DNA of 64,000 nt from Gp13-AA77 sp035949375 (GTDB taxonomy: Bacteria; Acidobacteriota; Terriglobia; UBA7540), in contig DASZIG010000081.1 in the NCBI GenBank assembly GCA_035949375.1, forward strand, positions 23,803-87,802, read 5' to 3'. Positions 45,377 to 54,892 of this stretch are shown piece by piece. The translations under genes and the position numbers were made by a program. The first letter of the stretch is position 1; every line of letters begins with the position of its first letter. A model generated the notes under the pieces. The model ran no database searches, had not been told where the DNA came from, and was given only the letters and a program-made list of their open reading frames with translations.

Positions 45377-46453
45377 TCACAAGGCGACCGTTGCACGCCT
45401 GCGGCGGCCCTCAATCTGAAGTGGCAGGCGAACCCTGATAGATCGCGACGCCTGATTTCTTCGCGCAGTAACGTAAGTCAGCCAGTTGCGGTAGACGCGA
45501 GTGGCGGACGAAGCCCACGATCTCTCCAGTCTCGACGATGCCGCGGCCTCGGGGAACGAATCGATTTGCCGCTCGCGCGGATCGAGTAGGGCGTTCTCTC
45601 TGAAATCATTCAGAAGCCTGGTGGCCGCTTCGCCAAAGTATCCCTGTGGCATCGAGGGGTAGGTTTCTCTCTCGTTCTTCAGGAATCTCTTGATGTCTCT
45701 GCGATACTCTTTCAGCAAGGTCAGGGCACCGTACTCCGGATGACCCTGGAGATGGACGAACAGGCTTCGCCCCTTTTTCTTTGCGAACAAGTCGACCCCG
45801 CCCTGCTCGGACTTTGCAAGAACCGCATAACCGCACGAAAGCAGGTCCTGTTCGCGCACCTCGTTCCATCGCGAATGGGGAAAGCGCATCCGATCGGGAA
45901 TCCGGTTCGTCAGCGCGTGGCCGCGGACCTCCCCGCATTCAAAGACACCGAACCGTTTGTCGTCGAGACGGTGACGGGTTATGCCGTCGCTATGGAGGAC
46001 GCTCGCGTGCGCCGCAAGGCACGACAAGACGATGGACGCGGAGTTCTCGGCAGCCCAGTCCAGCACCTGAACGAGTGAGGCCCAGTAGGGCTCCCGTCGC
46101 AGCTCGGGCTGATGAGGTTCGGTTCCGGTCATGATGACGGCGTCCGAATGGCTGTTCCAGAGATCCTCAATGGGGTGGTAAAAGCTCCTAATCCGCATCT
46201 CTGCCATCCCCGTCCGGGCAATTCCGGGCAGAGAGTAAAGAGTGACCCTCACGGGAACATCAGCAGCGGCCGCTTCGATAAGCTCGAAGAATTGCGACTC
46301 CGTGTCCACCAAGGCCGGGTCTGGCATGTTGTTGATGAGCGCGATCCTGATGGTTCGCTCGCCGGCGCATCGATCCTGCGCCAATAGTCCGGGCGTGCCC
46401 ATCTGTTCGTTCCGGGGATCGGGAATTCGCGCTCCTTCGATGGTCAATGGCAT
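45377..46453 (-). CDS. Homoserine O-acyltransferase (MetA/HTS family)
   Basis: This 358-residue enzyme transfers succinyl or acetyl from CoA to homoserine. The catalytic Cys is in SCLAAHAS (about residue 145), and QGHPEYGA carries the His/Glu of the active site (about 237 and 239). INNMPDPALVDTESQF is a family N-terminal signature. I start at ATG 46453 with AGAGG 5-7 bases upstream; ATG 46546 would overlap the upstream gene. It lies 40 bp after the sulfhydrylase gene, so both likely make homocysteine or a related thiol amino acid. Acetyl versus succinyl cannot be told here. Confidence 0.87.
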   Translation of the reverse strand: MPLTIEGARIPDPRNEQMGTPGLLAQDRCAGERTIRIALINNMPDPALVDTESQFFELIEAAAADVPVRVTLYSLPGIARTGMAEMRIRSFYHPIEDLWNSHSDAVIMTGTEPHQPELRREPYWASLVQVLDWAAENSASIVLSCLAAHASVLHSDGITRHRLDDKRFGVFECGEVRGHALTNRIPDRMRFPHSRWNEVREQDLLSCGYAVLAKSEQGGVDLFAKKKGRSLFVHLQGHPEYGALTLLKEYRRDIKRFLKNERETYPSMPQGYFGEAATRLLNDFRENALLDPRERQIDSFPEAAASSRLERSWASSATRVYRNWLTYVTARRNQASRSIRVRLPLQIEGRRRRATVAL

Positions 46454-46493
46454 CGTGCCTCTTGCTCGCCAGGCGCTTGGTGTGCCGGCGAGA

Positions 46494-47771
46494 TCAATTT
46501 GCGGCCTGGTCGAGCGCCTGCCCGAGATCGCCGAGGATGTCGTCAATGTGCTCGATGCCCACGCTCAGGCGAAGCATCTCAGGCGTGACCCCTGCCTTCT
46601 GTTGCTCTTCGGGTGACAATTGCCGGTGGGTGGTGGATGCCGGATGACAGGCCAGCGACTTGGCATCACCCATGTTCACCATACGCTTGAACAAGCGCAG
46701 GGCATTGAAGCACTTTCTGCCGGCCTCGAAACCGCCCTTCACACCGAAGGTCAACAGGGAACAACGCCGGGAGCCGAGATATTTTTGGGCGAGAGAGTAC
46801 AAAGGGCTGTCCGAAAACCCTGCGTAATTGACCCACGCCACCATCGGATGGCTGCGCAGGTATTCTGCGACTCTGCGGGCGTTGTCGACGTGCCGTTCGA
46901 CACGCAGCGCCAGGGTCTCAACCCCCTGCAGCAGCAGGAATCCGCTCAGGGGCGACAGCGTGGCGCCCGTGTTCCGCTGGCACACGGTCCGGCATCGTGC
47001 CACAAAAGCTGCCGCGCCATACTGGTCCACATAAACCACGCCGTGATAGGAAGGCTCGGGGCGGTTCAGCATGTAAAAACGCTCGGCATAGCGGCGCCAC
47101 GGAAACTGACCGCCGTCCACGATCATTCCGCCGAGCGTGGTGCCGTGTCCGCCCATGAACTTCGTCATGGAATGGACCACAATATCCGCGCCGTATTCGA
47201 TGGGCCTGAGCAGAATCGGCGTGGCCACGGTGTTGTCGACGATCAAGGGAACGCCGTGCTTGTGGGCCACGCGGGCCAACCCTTCGATGTCCGCGACGTT
47301 TCCGGCGGGATTGCCGACGCTTTCGCAGAACACGGCCTGCGTACGTTCATCGATCAACTTCTCGATTGCTTCCGGATGCTCACTCTCCGCAAAACGCGTC
47401 TCAACACCCTGCTTGGGCAGGATGTGCGCGAACAGCGTATAGGTCGCGCCATAGAGCTGCGGCAGTGAAACGATGTTTTTGCCAAGCTCGGTGATGTTGG
47501 CGACCGCATAGTGAATGGCAGCCATGCCCGAGCTGACGCTGAGCGCGTCCACCCCGCCTTCAAGCGCGGCGAGGCGCTTTTCGAGCACGGCGTTCGTGGG
47601 ATTGCCGATACGCGTGTAGATGTTTCCCTGCACGTCCAGATTGAACAGCGCCGCCCCGTGCTCGGCACTGTCGAACTCAAAGGCGACCGTCTGATAGATC
47701 GGCACCGCGACGGCCTTGGTCGTCGGGTCGCCGTCGTATCCTCCGTGGATGGCGATGGTTTCTAGCTTCAT
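46494..47771 (-). CDS. O-acetylhomoserine sulfhydrylase (Cys/Met metabolism PLP enzyme)
   Basis: A 425-residue PLP enzyme of the cystathionine gamma-synthase superfamily. It has RIGNPTN near residue 55, the PLP lysine in HSMTKFMGGHG (Lys 204) and the C-terminal VGIEHIDDI signature. It joins sulfide to O-acylhomoserine to give homocysteine. Length fits MetY-type sulfhydrylases rather than gamma-synthases. It is followed by the acyltransferase gene. The upstream flavoprotein gene ends 33 bp away, and I see no SAM riboswitch, so regulation may be by cotranscription. Confidence 0.93.
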   Translation of the reverse strand: MKLETIAIHGGYDGDPTTKAVAVPIYQTVAFEFDSAEHGAALFNLDVQGNIYTRIGNPTNAVLEKRLAALEGGVDALSVSSGMAAIHYAVANITELGKNIVSLPQLYGATYTLFAHILPKQGVETRFAESEHPEAIEKLIDERTQAVFCESVGNPAGNVADIEGLARVAHKHGVPLIVDNTVATPILLRPIEYGADIVVHSMTKFMGGHGTTLGGMIVDGGQFPWRRYAERFYMLNRPEPSYHGVVYVDQYGAAAFVARCRTVCQRNTGATLSPLSGFLLLQGVETLALRVERHVDNARRVAEYLRSHPMVAWVNYAGFSDSPLYSLAQKYLGSRRCSLLTFGVKGGFEAGRKCFNALRLFKRMVNMGDAKSLACHPASTTHRQLSPEEQQKAGVTPEMLRLSVGIEHIDDILGDLGQALDQAAN

Positions 47772-47804
47772 TCCTGTCAGGCGTTCCCCGTAAAGTAGGT
47801 CTGT

Positions 47805-49061
47805 TCAGTCTGCGGTCGCGGCGACGCTGCGGACGGCAGCCGTTGCCAGGGTCCTGGCGGCAGCTCTGGCCAGCGTGCTGCTGACCGTCCGAGCTGCAAA
47901 CCCTGCGCCAAAGGCGAATCGCATGACTGGCCCGAAGCTATTGGCGGCTGCGATTCCCACCAGGTGGAGACCGGGAGCGGACGACTCAAAAGTCGATGAG
48001 AGTTCAGGCGCGCCGCCGGGGCACTTGAGGCTGCTGCACAGTTCCGCGCTGAGGAATGGCAGCCGGGTCATGTCGACCTTGTAGCCGGTGGCTGCGATGA
48101 CGTGGTCGGCCGTTATCTCTTGTCGAGTTCCGTCCGCGCCGCTCAGTTGCAGACACGCCTTGTCGTGCCGAACCTCGGCAGCCTCAACTCTGGTTCCGAG
48201 CATCAGCGGTACGCGGCCGACCACCTTCTCTTTAGAGAACCACCCTCCCGCGGGACCAAGGCTTCTTCGGACAATCTCCAGACGAACTCGTCGCGGCAAA
48301 TGCCGGAACAGTCCGGGTGCGTCGGCGTAGAATCGGGTTCGCAGCCCGGGGCCAAGCCCGGAGTGCGGATGCCGGAGCCGTTCCCACCAGGTGCGCTCGT
48401 TGGTCAATGCCCTGCTGTGGAAATTCAACTGCCTGCGGGCGACGAGCACAACTTCGGCGCCCTCGTCGCGCAACAGGCCGGCCAGGTCGATCGCCGAGGA
48501 CCCGCCCCCGAGCACGACCACAGTGCGCCCCTTGAAACCCTCGAGATTGTGGTGATGGAAGCTGTGCGACAGCAGTGCCGGCGGTAAGCCGGCCAGGCTC
48601 GAAGGCATGTACTCGAAGTGAGTGATCCCAACCGCCAGCACCACACGGCGGGCGGTCAGCGTTTCACCGTCTTCCAATTCGAGGCGGAAGCCTCGGCCGT
48701 TACGGCTTAGACTTGTGACACACTTGTCTTCAAGCTCCGGTACCATTCTCTGCCTGAAGGCCAGCCCATAGGCAGCGAACGTCTCAAGGCTTACCGGGAC
48801 GCCCACATCGGCGTATGTGGTGTCTCGTTCGGCGCAAAAGCGACTGAGAGTAAATTCACCGTGCGGGTCGTAAATGTTCGACGCGAAACCGTCGGATTTG
48901 AGCAGCATCCCTTTCGGCATGTGCGCCAGCCAGCTGTCCATCGGACGGCCAAAGATCCTGTGCTCGATGCCTTGTTGGCGCAAGTGCGCGGCCATGGAGA
49001 GGCCGTACGGACCTGCTCCGACAATCGCCACATTGACGGTGGTCCTGGAAGATTCGTTCAC
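47805..49061 (-). CDS. FAD/NAD(P)-binding oxidoreductase (flavin monooxygenase-like)
   Basis: A 418-residue flavoprotein with two dinucleotide-binding motifs, VGAGPYGLS near residue 14 and LGGGSSAIDLAG near 175, and an ATGYK motif near 335. This order is typical of FMO/BVMO-like and lysine/ornithine N-hydroxylase-like monooxygenases. The substrate is unknown. I prefer GTG 49061, with GGGGG about 7 bases upstream; ATG 49196 would add 45 residues of low complexity. The C-terminus is Ala/Thr/Arg-rich. It lies 33 bp before the sulfhydrylase gene. Confidence 0.8.
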   Translation of the reverse strand: MNESSRTTVNVAIVGAGPYGLSMAAHLRQQGIEHRIFGRPMDSWLAHMPKGMLLKSDGFASNIYDPHGEFTLSRFCAERDTTYADVGVPVSLETFAAYGLAFRQRMVPELEDKCVTSLSRNGRGFRLELEDGETLTARRVVLAVGITHFEYMPSSLAGLPPALLSHSFHHHNLEGFKGRTVVVLGGGSSAIDLAGLLRDEGAEVVLVARRQLNFHSRALTNERTWWERLRHPHSGLGPGLRTRFYADAPGLFRHLPRRVRLEIVRRSLGPAGGWFSKEKVVGRVPLMLGTRVEAAEVRHDKACLQLSGADGTRQEITADHVIAATGYKVDMTRLPFLSAELCSSLKCPGGAPELSSTFESSAPGLHLVGIAAANSFGPVMRFAFGAGFAARTVSSTLARAAARTLATAAVRSVAATAD

Positions 49062-49209
49062 CGTTGTCCCCCTTCTCGTTGTGCTTGAGATTCTCCCGGC
49101 GTCCACTCGACGCCCGGCGAGCGAAGTCTTCCTGGCAATAAGTTGACCCAATGACGCCATACCTCCGTCCGATCTGGAATTCAAATCCCGCCGCAACCCC
49201 CGACTTCGC

Positions 49210-51132
49210 TCAGGCTGCCAGCCGGAAGCGCTCCTGCAGAACGCAAGCGCTCAATGCGACCATTAAGACCTGGTCATTCGCCACCCGCTCTGATTCATCC
49301 ATGCCCGGCAGACGGTCCAGAAGCTGGACGATTCTACGTTGATCAAAGAAGGGTATGGAGCGAAGGATTGGTCCTCGAAGTACATCATCGAGGAGCATGT
49401 GCAGGCGTCCCCGCGGATCGAGGGTGGCCGGCGGGCTCAGAAATGGGTGTTTGTGCCGCCGGTAGACGGTGTCCGTCACCACGTCCCGCAGAGATTCCCG
49501 GAGTATGTACTTCTGCACCGCACCCCTGATCTTCTGCGTTACCGGCTGTGAACGCATCGTTTCCACGAAATGATGGTCAAGAAACGGCACGCGCCCCTCG
49601 ACCGAATGCGCCATCTCCATGCGGTCGCCAAGCAGCGTCAGAATGTAGTTGGGCAATCTCGTCTTTGCCCACAGGTACAGTGACTGATGCAGCGGATCGC
49701 GTCCCGCCAGCTGACCGGGCGCATCGAGGGACTCGAAGACGCTGTGCAGCCCGTTCTCGCCGCTCAATGCATCGAGATAATCCTCCGACAGCACGGCGTG
49801 GATCTTCTCGGACAGAGCCAGACCGCTATCAATCCAAGCGGGAACGAAGCCGATAGTCCGCCGGACCTCCGCCTTGAATTGGGTTCTTCGGCCTCCGGCC
49901 GCGCAATGGCTTGACTCTCGAGCTCCGGCTTGAGAATGAGCGGAGACTGGGCCGGCATTGCAACCTGCTCCATTTGCGGCGGGATTCACATCGCGGCGGA
50001 AGTGCATGTAGCCGCCCAGAATCTCGTCAGATCCTTCACCCGTCAGCACGACCTTAAAGCCGGCATCGCGCACCGCGCGGCTGAGGAGATACTTAGCCAC
50101 GCCATGTGCGTTCACGCAAAGCGTCTCGGACTGCACGACGGCGTCGGCGAAACAGTCGGCGAGGTCATCCTGACGTACGGGAATGGCGAAGTAATCGGCG
50201 CCGGCCTTGGCGGCCATTTGCCGGGCGATCTCCCCTTCGTTGTATTCGGGCCGGTCGAAAGTCAGGGTGAAGGCGCGAATCGGACCGCGATGATGCCGTG
50301 CTGCGAGGCCGAGAATCGCACACGAATCGATTCCACCGCTGAGGTAACAGCCCACCGGCACATCGGCGCGCAGGCGGATGCGGACGGCCTCGTCCAGCGC
50401 CTGATGAAACTCCGAGGCGTATTCGGCGTCCGGGCGCGGCGCGCAATCGGCACCGGCGCGTGGATAGCTAAAGTCCCAGTACTTTTGCGAATGAACGCCC
50501 TCGCCGGTTACCAGCAGGCAGTAGCCGGGCGGAACTTGAAAGATCCCGTCAAAGAGGGTGGACTCCTGAGGCCCCTCACACCACCCATAGCCGTAGAGGG
50601 ACTGCCGGCCCCACCGCGCCGGCACGCCCGCGGCGAAGAGCGCTTTCACCTCTGAGGCAAAATAAACCGCTCCTTCATGAACGGCATAGAAAAGCGGCTT
50701 GATGCCGAGCCGGTCTCTGGCCGCGAACAGGACCTCGTTCTTGCTGTCCCAGAGCACCATGGCGAACTCGCCCCGCAGTTGCTGCAAGCAGCGAACGCCT
50801 GCGTCCTCATACAGGTGCAGGGTGATTTCGCTGTCGGACCGGGTTCGAAGCCTGTGCCCTGCCTTTACGAGTTGGTCCTGGATACCCTCGTAGCCGTAAA
50901 ATTCACCGTTGACTACGACCCTGAGAGTTTCATCTTCGTTTGCGATCGGCTGATTCCCGGTGGCAAGGTCGATGATGCTTAGCCGCGCGTGCCCGAGAGC
51001 AACACGACGGTTTTTGTCGGTCCAATGACGCTGGACGTCAGGACCCCGATGGCGGAGGGCAAGGGTGGCTTTCTCTATAGTCTCGTCCGCAATCGGGGCA
51101 TTGCGCGACCATATGGCAACGATTCCGCACAT
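49210..51132 (-). CDS. Asparagine-synthetase-family amidotransferase (first copy)
   Basis: A 640-residue AsnB-family enzyme. An N-terminal class II glutaminase (Cys2 nucleophile, MCGIVAIW; then LRHRGPD) is followed by an ATP-pyrophosphatase domain with YLSGGIDSCAI near 260 and EGSDEILGGY near 355. It takes NH3 from glutamine to amidate an acid via acyl-AMP. The enzyme may make asparagine, but exosortase-associated loci carry paralogs that amidate other substrates, and this locus has two copies. A stretch near residues 370-400 is divergent. It is 148 bp downstream of the flavoprotein start on the same strand. Confidence 0.9.
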   Translation of the reverse strand: MCGIVAIWSRNAPIADETIEKATLALRHRGPDVQRHWTDKNRRVALGHARLSIIDLATGNQPIANEDETLRVVVNGEFYGYEGIQDQLVKAGHRLRTRSDSEITLHLYEDAGVRCLQQLRGEFAMVLWDSKNEVLFAARDRLGIKPLFYAVHEGAVYFASEVKALFAAGVPARWGRQSLYGYGWCEGPQESTLFDGIFQVPPGYCLLVTGEGVHSQKYWDFSYPRAGADCAPRPDAEYASEFHQALDEAVRIRLRADVPVGCYLSGGIDSCAILGLAARHHRGPIRAFTLTFDRPEYNEGEIARQMAAKAGADYFAIPVRQDDLADCFADAVVQSETLCVNAHGVAKYLLSRAVRDAGFKVVLTGEGSDEILGGYMHFRRDVNPAANGAGCNAGPVSAHSQAGARESSHCAAGGRRTQFKAEVRRTIGFVPAWIDSGLALSEKIHAVLSEDYLDALSGENGLHSVFESLDAPGQLAGRDPLHQSLYLWAKTRLPNYILTLLGDRMEMAHSVEGRVPFLDHHFVETMRSQPVTQKIRGAVQKYILRESLRDVVTDTVYRRHKHPFLSPPATLDPRGRLHMLLDDVLRGPILRSIPFFDQRRIVQLLDRLPGMDESERVANDQVLMVALSACVLQERFRLAA

Positions 51133-51223
51133 TGGATTTATTGCGCTTAAGAATCCCAGCGCGCAGTGGGCAGCGAACTTTCCGCGCTGGTGTCATCGGG
51201 ACTGGAATCGTACCGAGGCCGGC

Positions 51224-52261
51224 TCAACCGATGTGCCGGTACAGCAGCCTTCCCAACAGGGTGAGGGACTCTTTTGGGGCAAACGGGGCCAATCGCTTCA
51301 TGGCGTTGGTCGCCCACTCGTAGGTGTGGCTTCGAGGCGCAGCGGGATAGCGCCAATAAGTCAGGACGGATCGTGCAGCTCCCCAGCGATCCTTAAACCT
51401 TACCAGGCCCGTGTTGTCGACCGTCGAGCGCCCCATATCAAACTCTTCAAAGCCCTGCCTCTTGGCCTCGCTTATTGCCGTCCAGAGTAGCAAGGCCGGT
51501 CCCCCCAGGTTGTGAAAGCGTGCGTCGCTACAGGCGTATTTGTAAGTTACGGTGTCCCGGTGCGAGAGGGTCAGGGTGCCGGCTATGGGGATGTCGCCTT
51601 TGAAGGCAACGCGAATGCTCAGTCGCTTTCCGAAACTGGCCACCAGGCTGCGAAACCAGCGCAGTGGTTGCGGGGGAAGCCGTCTCCGGCACCGTGTCAT
51701 GATCAGGAGCCTGTAGAAGAGATGAACGAGGGTGTCTGACGCTCCCTCTTCGCAACGAAGCGACTCTTTGCCGGCGCGCCGGATTTTCCTTTGTACGCAG
51801 TCCTTGTGTAGCCCCTTGAACAGCTCGTCCTCGCTCGGCCCCAAATTCAGCCGGTGCAAAAAGTGTGTCACGCTGATGTCGAGCAGCCCCGGCATGTCGG
51901 AGAAAGCGCCAGTCGTTCTCAGCTCGACGTACTTCCATTCTTTTGGCCCCGCCATCGCTTTCAGTCCGGTTATGAGGGACTCCGCCTCTTCAGGCGAGCG
52001 CGTCAACGGCTCGCAGTGGTCAGAAAACGGCAACGAGACAAGACGCTTACCCGTTAAGGCGCTTCTGATTCTGCAAAAGACGAGCGCGTTGGTCAGCGGG
52101 GCGTCCGGAGAGCATAAAGACAAGGCGGCTGGCTCGTAGCCGTATGACGACTTTAGCGCCTGCAGCCACTCGGGCCGGTGAAAGACAGAAGAATACGGGT
52201 GGCCTTCGATCAAACGGTTCCAGCGGCGGTCTTGCAAAGGGTCAATTTGAAAGACCCTCAT
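51224..52261 (-). CDS. FemAB-like GNAT acyltransferase, PEP-CTERM-locus type
   Basis: This 345-residue protein has the tandem GNAT fold of FemAB/FemX-like transferases. Characteristic patches are SVFHRPEWLQALKSSYGYEP, KWKDCVQRKIRRA-like basic motif and EFDMGRSTVDNTGLVRFKDRWGA near residue 290. Related proteins occur in PEP-CTERM/exosortase polysaccharide loci, where they may add aminoacyl groups. I start at ATG 52261 with AGGG 8 bases upstream; ATG 52351 gives 30 extra residues without an RBS. It lies between the amidotransferase and the second carrier-thioesterase gene. Confidence 0.82.
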   Translation of the reverse strand: MRVFQIDPLQDRRWNRLIEGHPYSSVFHRPEWLQALKSSYGYEPAALSLCSPDAPLTNALVFCRIRSALTGKRLVSLPFSDHCEPLTRSPEEAESLITGLKAMAGPKEWKYVELRTTGAFSDMPGLLDISVTHFLHRLNLGPSEDELFKGLHKDCVQRKIRRAGKESLRCEEGASDTLVHLFYRLLIMTRCRRRLPPQPLRWFRSLVASFGKRLSIRVAFKGDIPIAGTLTLSHRDTVTYKYACSDARFHNLGGPALLLWTAISEAKRQGFEEFDMGRSTVDNTGLVRFKDRWGAARSVLTYWRYPAAPRSHTYEWATNAMKRLAPFAPKESLTLLGRLLYRHIG

Positions 52262-52404
52262 GGGTCGCGCCCTGACAAGACTCGCGGGCCGTTCCACACG
52301 GTTGTCGCTCGGTGGTCGCTCTTCCAAAAAGACATGCGGGGTTGCGAGCATAGGCAGGCTACGGTTGAGCCCCGGGATTCCGGGAGCTCTTGGTCGGTAT
52401 TGCG

Positions 52405-53598
52405 TCAGGTGCAGCGCGTTGGCGTGGGCTGCAGTTCAACGGCGGTGGCTTCAAAAGCGGCGCATGAACACGTCTTAGCCTCGCACCGGCAAAGGGCGTT
52501 ATCCATGGCCCTTCGGAGCAACGCCGCCAACTCCCGGACATACGGTTCGAGCAGCATTCCGGCGGGGTAGACCGGCACAACAATGATGTTCTCCCCTCCT
52601 TGAGCCAACTGACTCCACTTCAAGTCCGGCCGGCTGAACATCCGGTACTGTTTCATCGGGCGAAAATCGGTGACGACCCCGTCGTACGGTTTTGGAACGT
52701 AGTCTGTGCACGCCCGATCGTTGGCTTGCCAAATCTCCCCGAGCAGGCGGGAACGCGCCTTACCTTCCTGAGCGCCTGGACCGAACGGGCCGAGCATCAT
52801 TCCCCACCACACCGGCAGTCTGTTGCGCAGCACGCGCAGCTTACCCCAAAGGAACTTGCTCTTACCTTTCGAGCCGAGGCGAAGAGAGTTGGCGGCGTGG
52901 AACGTGACCCGCTGGCATGAATAATACAGCCTGCTCCCGAAGGAGGCCTTGGGGAGCCTCGACCAATTCATCGTATCGAACAGGGCCAAGAGAGCAACAC
53001 CTTCTCCGAGCGCACGGAGCTGCTGAGCGGCCTCAAATGCAATTGTTCCCCCTCCGCAGTAGCCGCCCAGGAAATAGGGCCCGTGGGGCTGTGCCGTTGT
53101 GATCTCTTTTATGTACCGCGCTGCCATCTCCTCAACCGTTCTAAGCGGTGGATACCGGCCGTCCAGACCTTGAGACTCCAAACCGAAAACAGGCTGATCA
53201 GAACCCAGGCACTGCGCAAGCTCGCGATAGATGAGGACGTTGCCGCCCGCCCCGTGGAAGCAAAAAAAAGGGGGGCGATCACCTTCGGCCTGAATCGAAA
53301 CCAGAGTCGATCTGCCGGATGCCGGCGTCTGGTGCCGGATAATCCGTGAGAGCTCTACGATCGTGGGAGCCTCGAAGAGGACGGAGACGGGCAATTTGAC
53401 CTTGAATGTCCCATCAATCTCAGCGAAAAGGTGAATCGCGAGTATGGATTCCCCTCCCAGATCGAAGTAATTATCGTTGACCCCGATTGGCGCCACTGCC
53501 AGGAGTTTTTCCCAGATGCAGACAAGTCGCCGGCAAATCTCATCCTCGGACATTGGGTGCCGAGCACCTTCAAGCTCGGTTTCGACGCAGGGACTCAT
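52405..53598 (-). CDS. Carrier-domain/thioesterase protein with intact carrier and altered thioesterase
   Basis: A 397-residue protein with the same layout as the one at 40940. The carrier domain (about residues 16-92) has an intact phosphopantetheine Ser in DLGGESILA (Ser 51). The thioesterase domain (about 98-365) has GYCGGG (Cys 181) in the place of the usual Ser nucleophile. Where VPGDH or VPGNH with the catalytic His is usual it has VPVYPAG (Pro 345). A loading carrier with weak or altered hydrolase activity is inferred. It may be an acyl holder rather than a releaser. A variant thioesterase lineage with its own chemistry is the alternative. Confidence 0.85.
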   Translation of the reverse strand: MSPCVETELEGARHPMSEDEICRRLVCIWEKLLAVAPIGVNDNYFDLGGESILAIHLFAEIDGTFKVKLPVSVLFEAPTIVELSRIIRHQTPASGRSTLVSIQAEGDRPPFFCFHGAGGNVLIYRELAQCLGSDQPVFGLESQGLDGRYPPLRTVEEMAARYIKEITTAQPHGPYFLGGYCGGGTIAFEAAQQLRALGEGVALLALFDTMNWSRLPKASFGSRLYYSCQRVTFHAANSLRLGSKGKSKFLWGKLRVLRNRLPVWWGMMLGPFGPGAQEGKARSRLLGEIWQANDRACTDYVPKPYDGVVTDFRPMKQYRMFSRPDLKWSQLAQGGENIIVVPVYPAGMLLEPYVRELAALLRRAMDNALCRCEAKTCSCAAFEATAVELQPTPTRCT

Positions 53599-53713
53599 AG
53601 CTGTCGTCCTCAGATTGTAACGAACGTTTTATAACGATCTACCGTCGTCGCCGGCCTGCCGTCCACAGGCCAGAACCCACACCAGGGGGCATCGTCGGCT
53701 GACTCGAGCCAGG

Positions 53714-54892
53714 CTAACGTTGGTTGTTCCTGGTCAAGGCGAGCACCGCGAAGCCGGTCGCGGCGTCATTCATGAATCGTCCCATGCCGGAGGCGGGATT
53801 GACATGCTTGTTCAGCGAGTATCCAGGCCAGTAACCTTGCTCTGTATCTTGAGCGTGCTGCAGCCAATTCAGCGCCTTTCCCAAGTGCGCGTCGTCAGCC
53901 GGAAAGCCCGCCTCTTCGAATGTGTACGCAATGAGACCTGTCGCGTACCCGTCACTCTTCGGCTCAAGCGGTGAGTCATTCGATCGCACCCACAGCTTGA
54001 TGAGCGATTTCGTACTCCACTCTTTCCAGCTCCAAGAGAGGTTGGCGAGACTCCAGCCACCGTCGGGCCGTTGCAGGCTCAGAACATCTTTCATGATGGC
54101 CTCCTGTCTCCGCTTCGGGACGAGGCCCGGCAACTCCAAAGAGGCCCAGAGCAAGGTGACGCGATTTATGGTTGATTGATTCCGATATTCGCGGTCCAGA
54201 TATTCACGCAGGAGCCGGATGCTTTTCTGTATCTCAGGGGACGAACGACAGTCGGCCGGGGCGAGGCCGGTCGCGACGGCTGCCAGAGCAGCACCATAGT
54301 ATTGCGATCCGCGACCCTCGAAGGGCTCGTTATCGAATTGCAGCCAAGGCCAGCTCCCGCGGTCCGGACCCTCGGTCTGCTGTAATTCCCACATGTGGGC
54401 GAGGGCGGCTCGAGTGTCGGTGCCGAGTTGCCCGTTGCGGGCGTCCGAGCTTGAAAGAATCAGGGCATTCAGCACGGACTCTGTCCCGCGCGATTCGGCG
54501 GCCTTGTGCGGCCCGGATCCCTGGTCGGTGTAGTAAGGCTCAGCCTCCTTCCACCCCTGAACACGCTTCCTGACGTCAGCGAGTAACTCGACATCGATGG
54601 CAGGAGGATATTTCTCGTTCAGCTCCTTGCTGAGGGCAGGCCGCCCCAGGGCGTAAGGCAGAACGGTGTGGCATGATACGCAGAAGGTCTCGTGATCGCG
54701 CGCCGCGGGCGGCCACTTCATCCACCACGCCTCCCTCTTATCGAGGTAAGCGGCGGCGGCTTGTGGACTCCAGGACGCCGCAGATGTGGCAGCCGGCATC
54801 GAGCGGCAAGAGAGTCCGAGCGACGTCACCCACAGCGCAACCAGCGCTGTTCCGACTACACCCGGGCGCATGCACCGAGTTGTGCTTGTCAT
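53714..54892 (-). CDS. Squalene-cyclase-fold repeat protein with c-type heme motif
   Basis: A 392-residue exported protein. The signal peptide (VVGTALVALWVTSLGLS) is followed by a CxxCH heme motif in FCVSCHTVLPYAL (about 71-75), then prenyltransferase/squalene-oxidase repeats (LSLQRPDGGWSLANLSWSW, with GYATGLIAYTFEEAG later). This pairs an alpha/alpha-barrel fold with a single covalent heme site. No cyclase acid motif (DxDD) is seen. ATG 54892 overlaps the glycosyltransferase stop in ATGA, which supports this start. Function is unknown; an electron-transfer role is only suggested by the heme motif. Confidence 0.75.
   Translation of the reverse strand: MTSTTRCMRPGVVGTALVALWVTSLGLSCRSMPAATSAASWSPQAAAAYLDKREAWWMKWPPAARDHETFCVSCHTVLPYALGRPALSKELNEKYPPAIDVELLADVRKRVQGWKEAEPYYTDQGSGPHKAAESRGTESVLNALILSSSDARNGQLGTDTRAALAHMWELQQTEGPDRGSWPWLQFDNEPFEGRGSQYYGAALAAVATGLAPADCRSSPEIQKSIRLLREYLDREYRNQSTINRVTLLWASLELPGLVPKRRQEAIMKDVLSLQRPDGGWSLANLSWSWKEWSTKSLIKLWVRSNDSPLEPKSDGYATGLIAYTFEEAGFPADDAHLGKALNWLQHAQDTEQGYWPGYSLNKHVNPASGMGRFMNDAATGFAVLALTRNNQR

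Noticed and set aside
47772..47804. SAM riboswitch before the sulfhydrylase gene
   Set aside because: Only 33 bp separate it from the flavoprotein gene, too short for any known SAM riboswitch.
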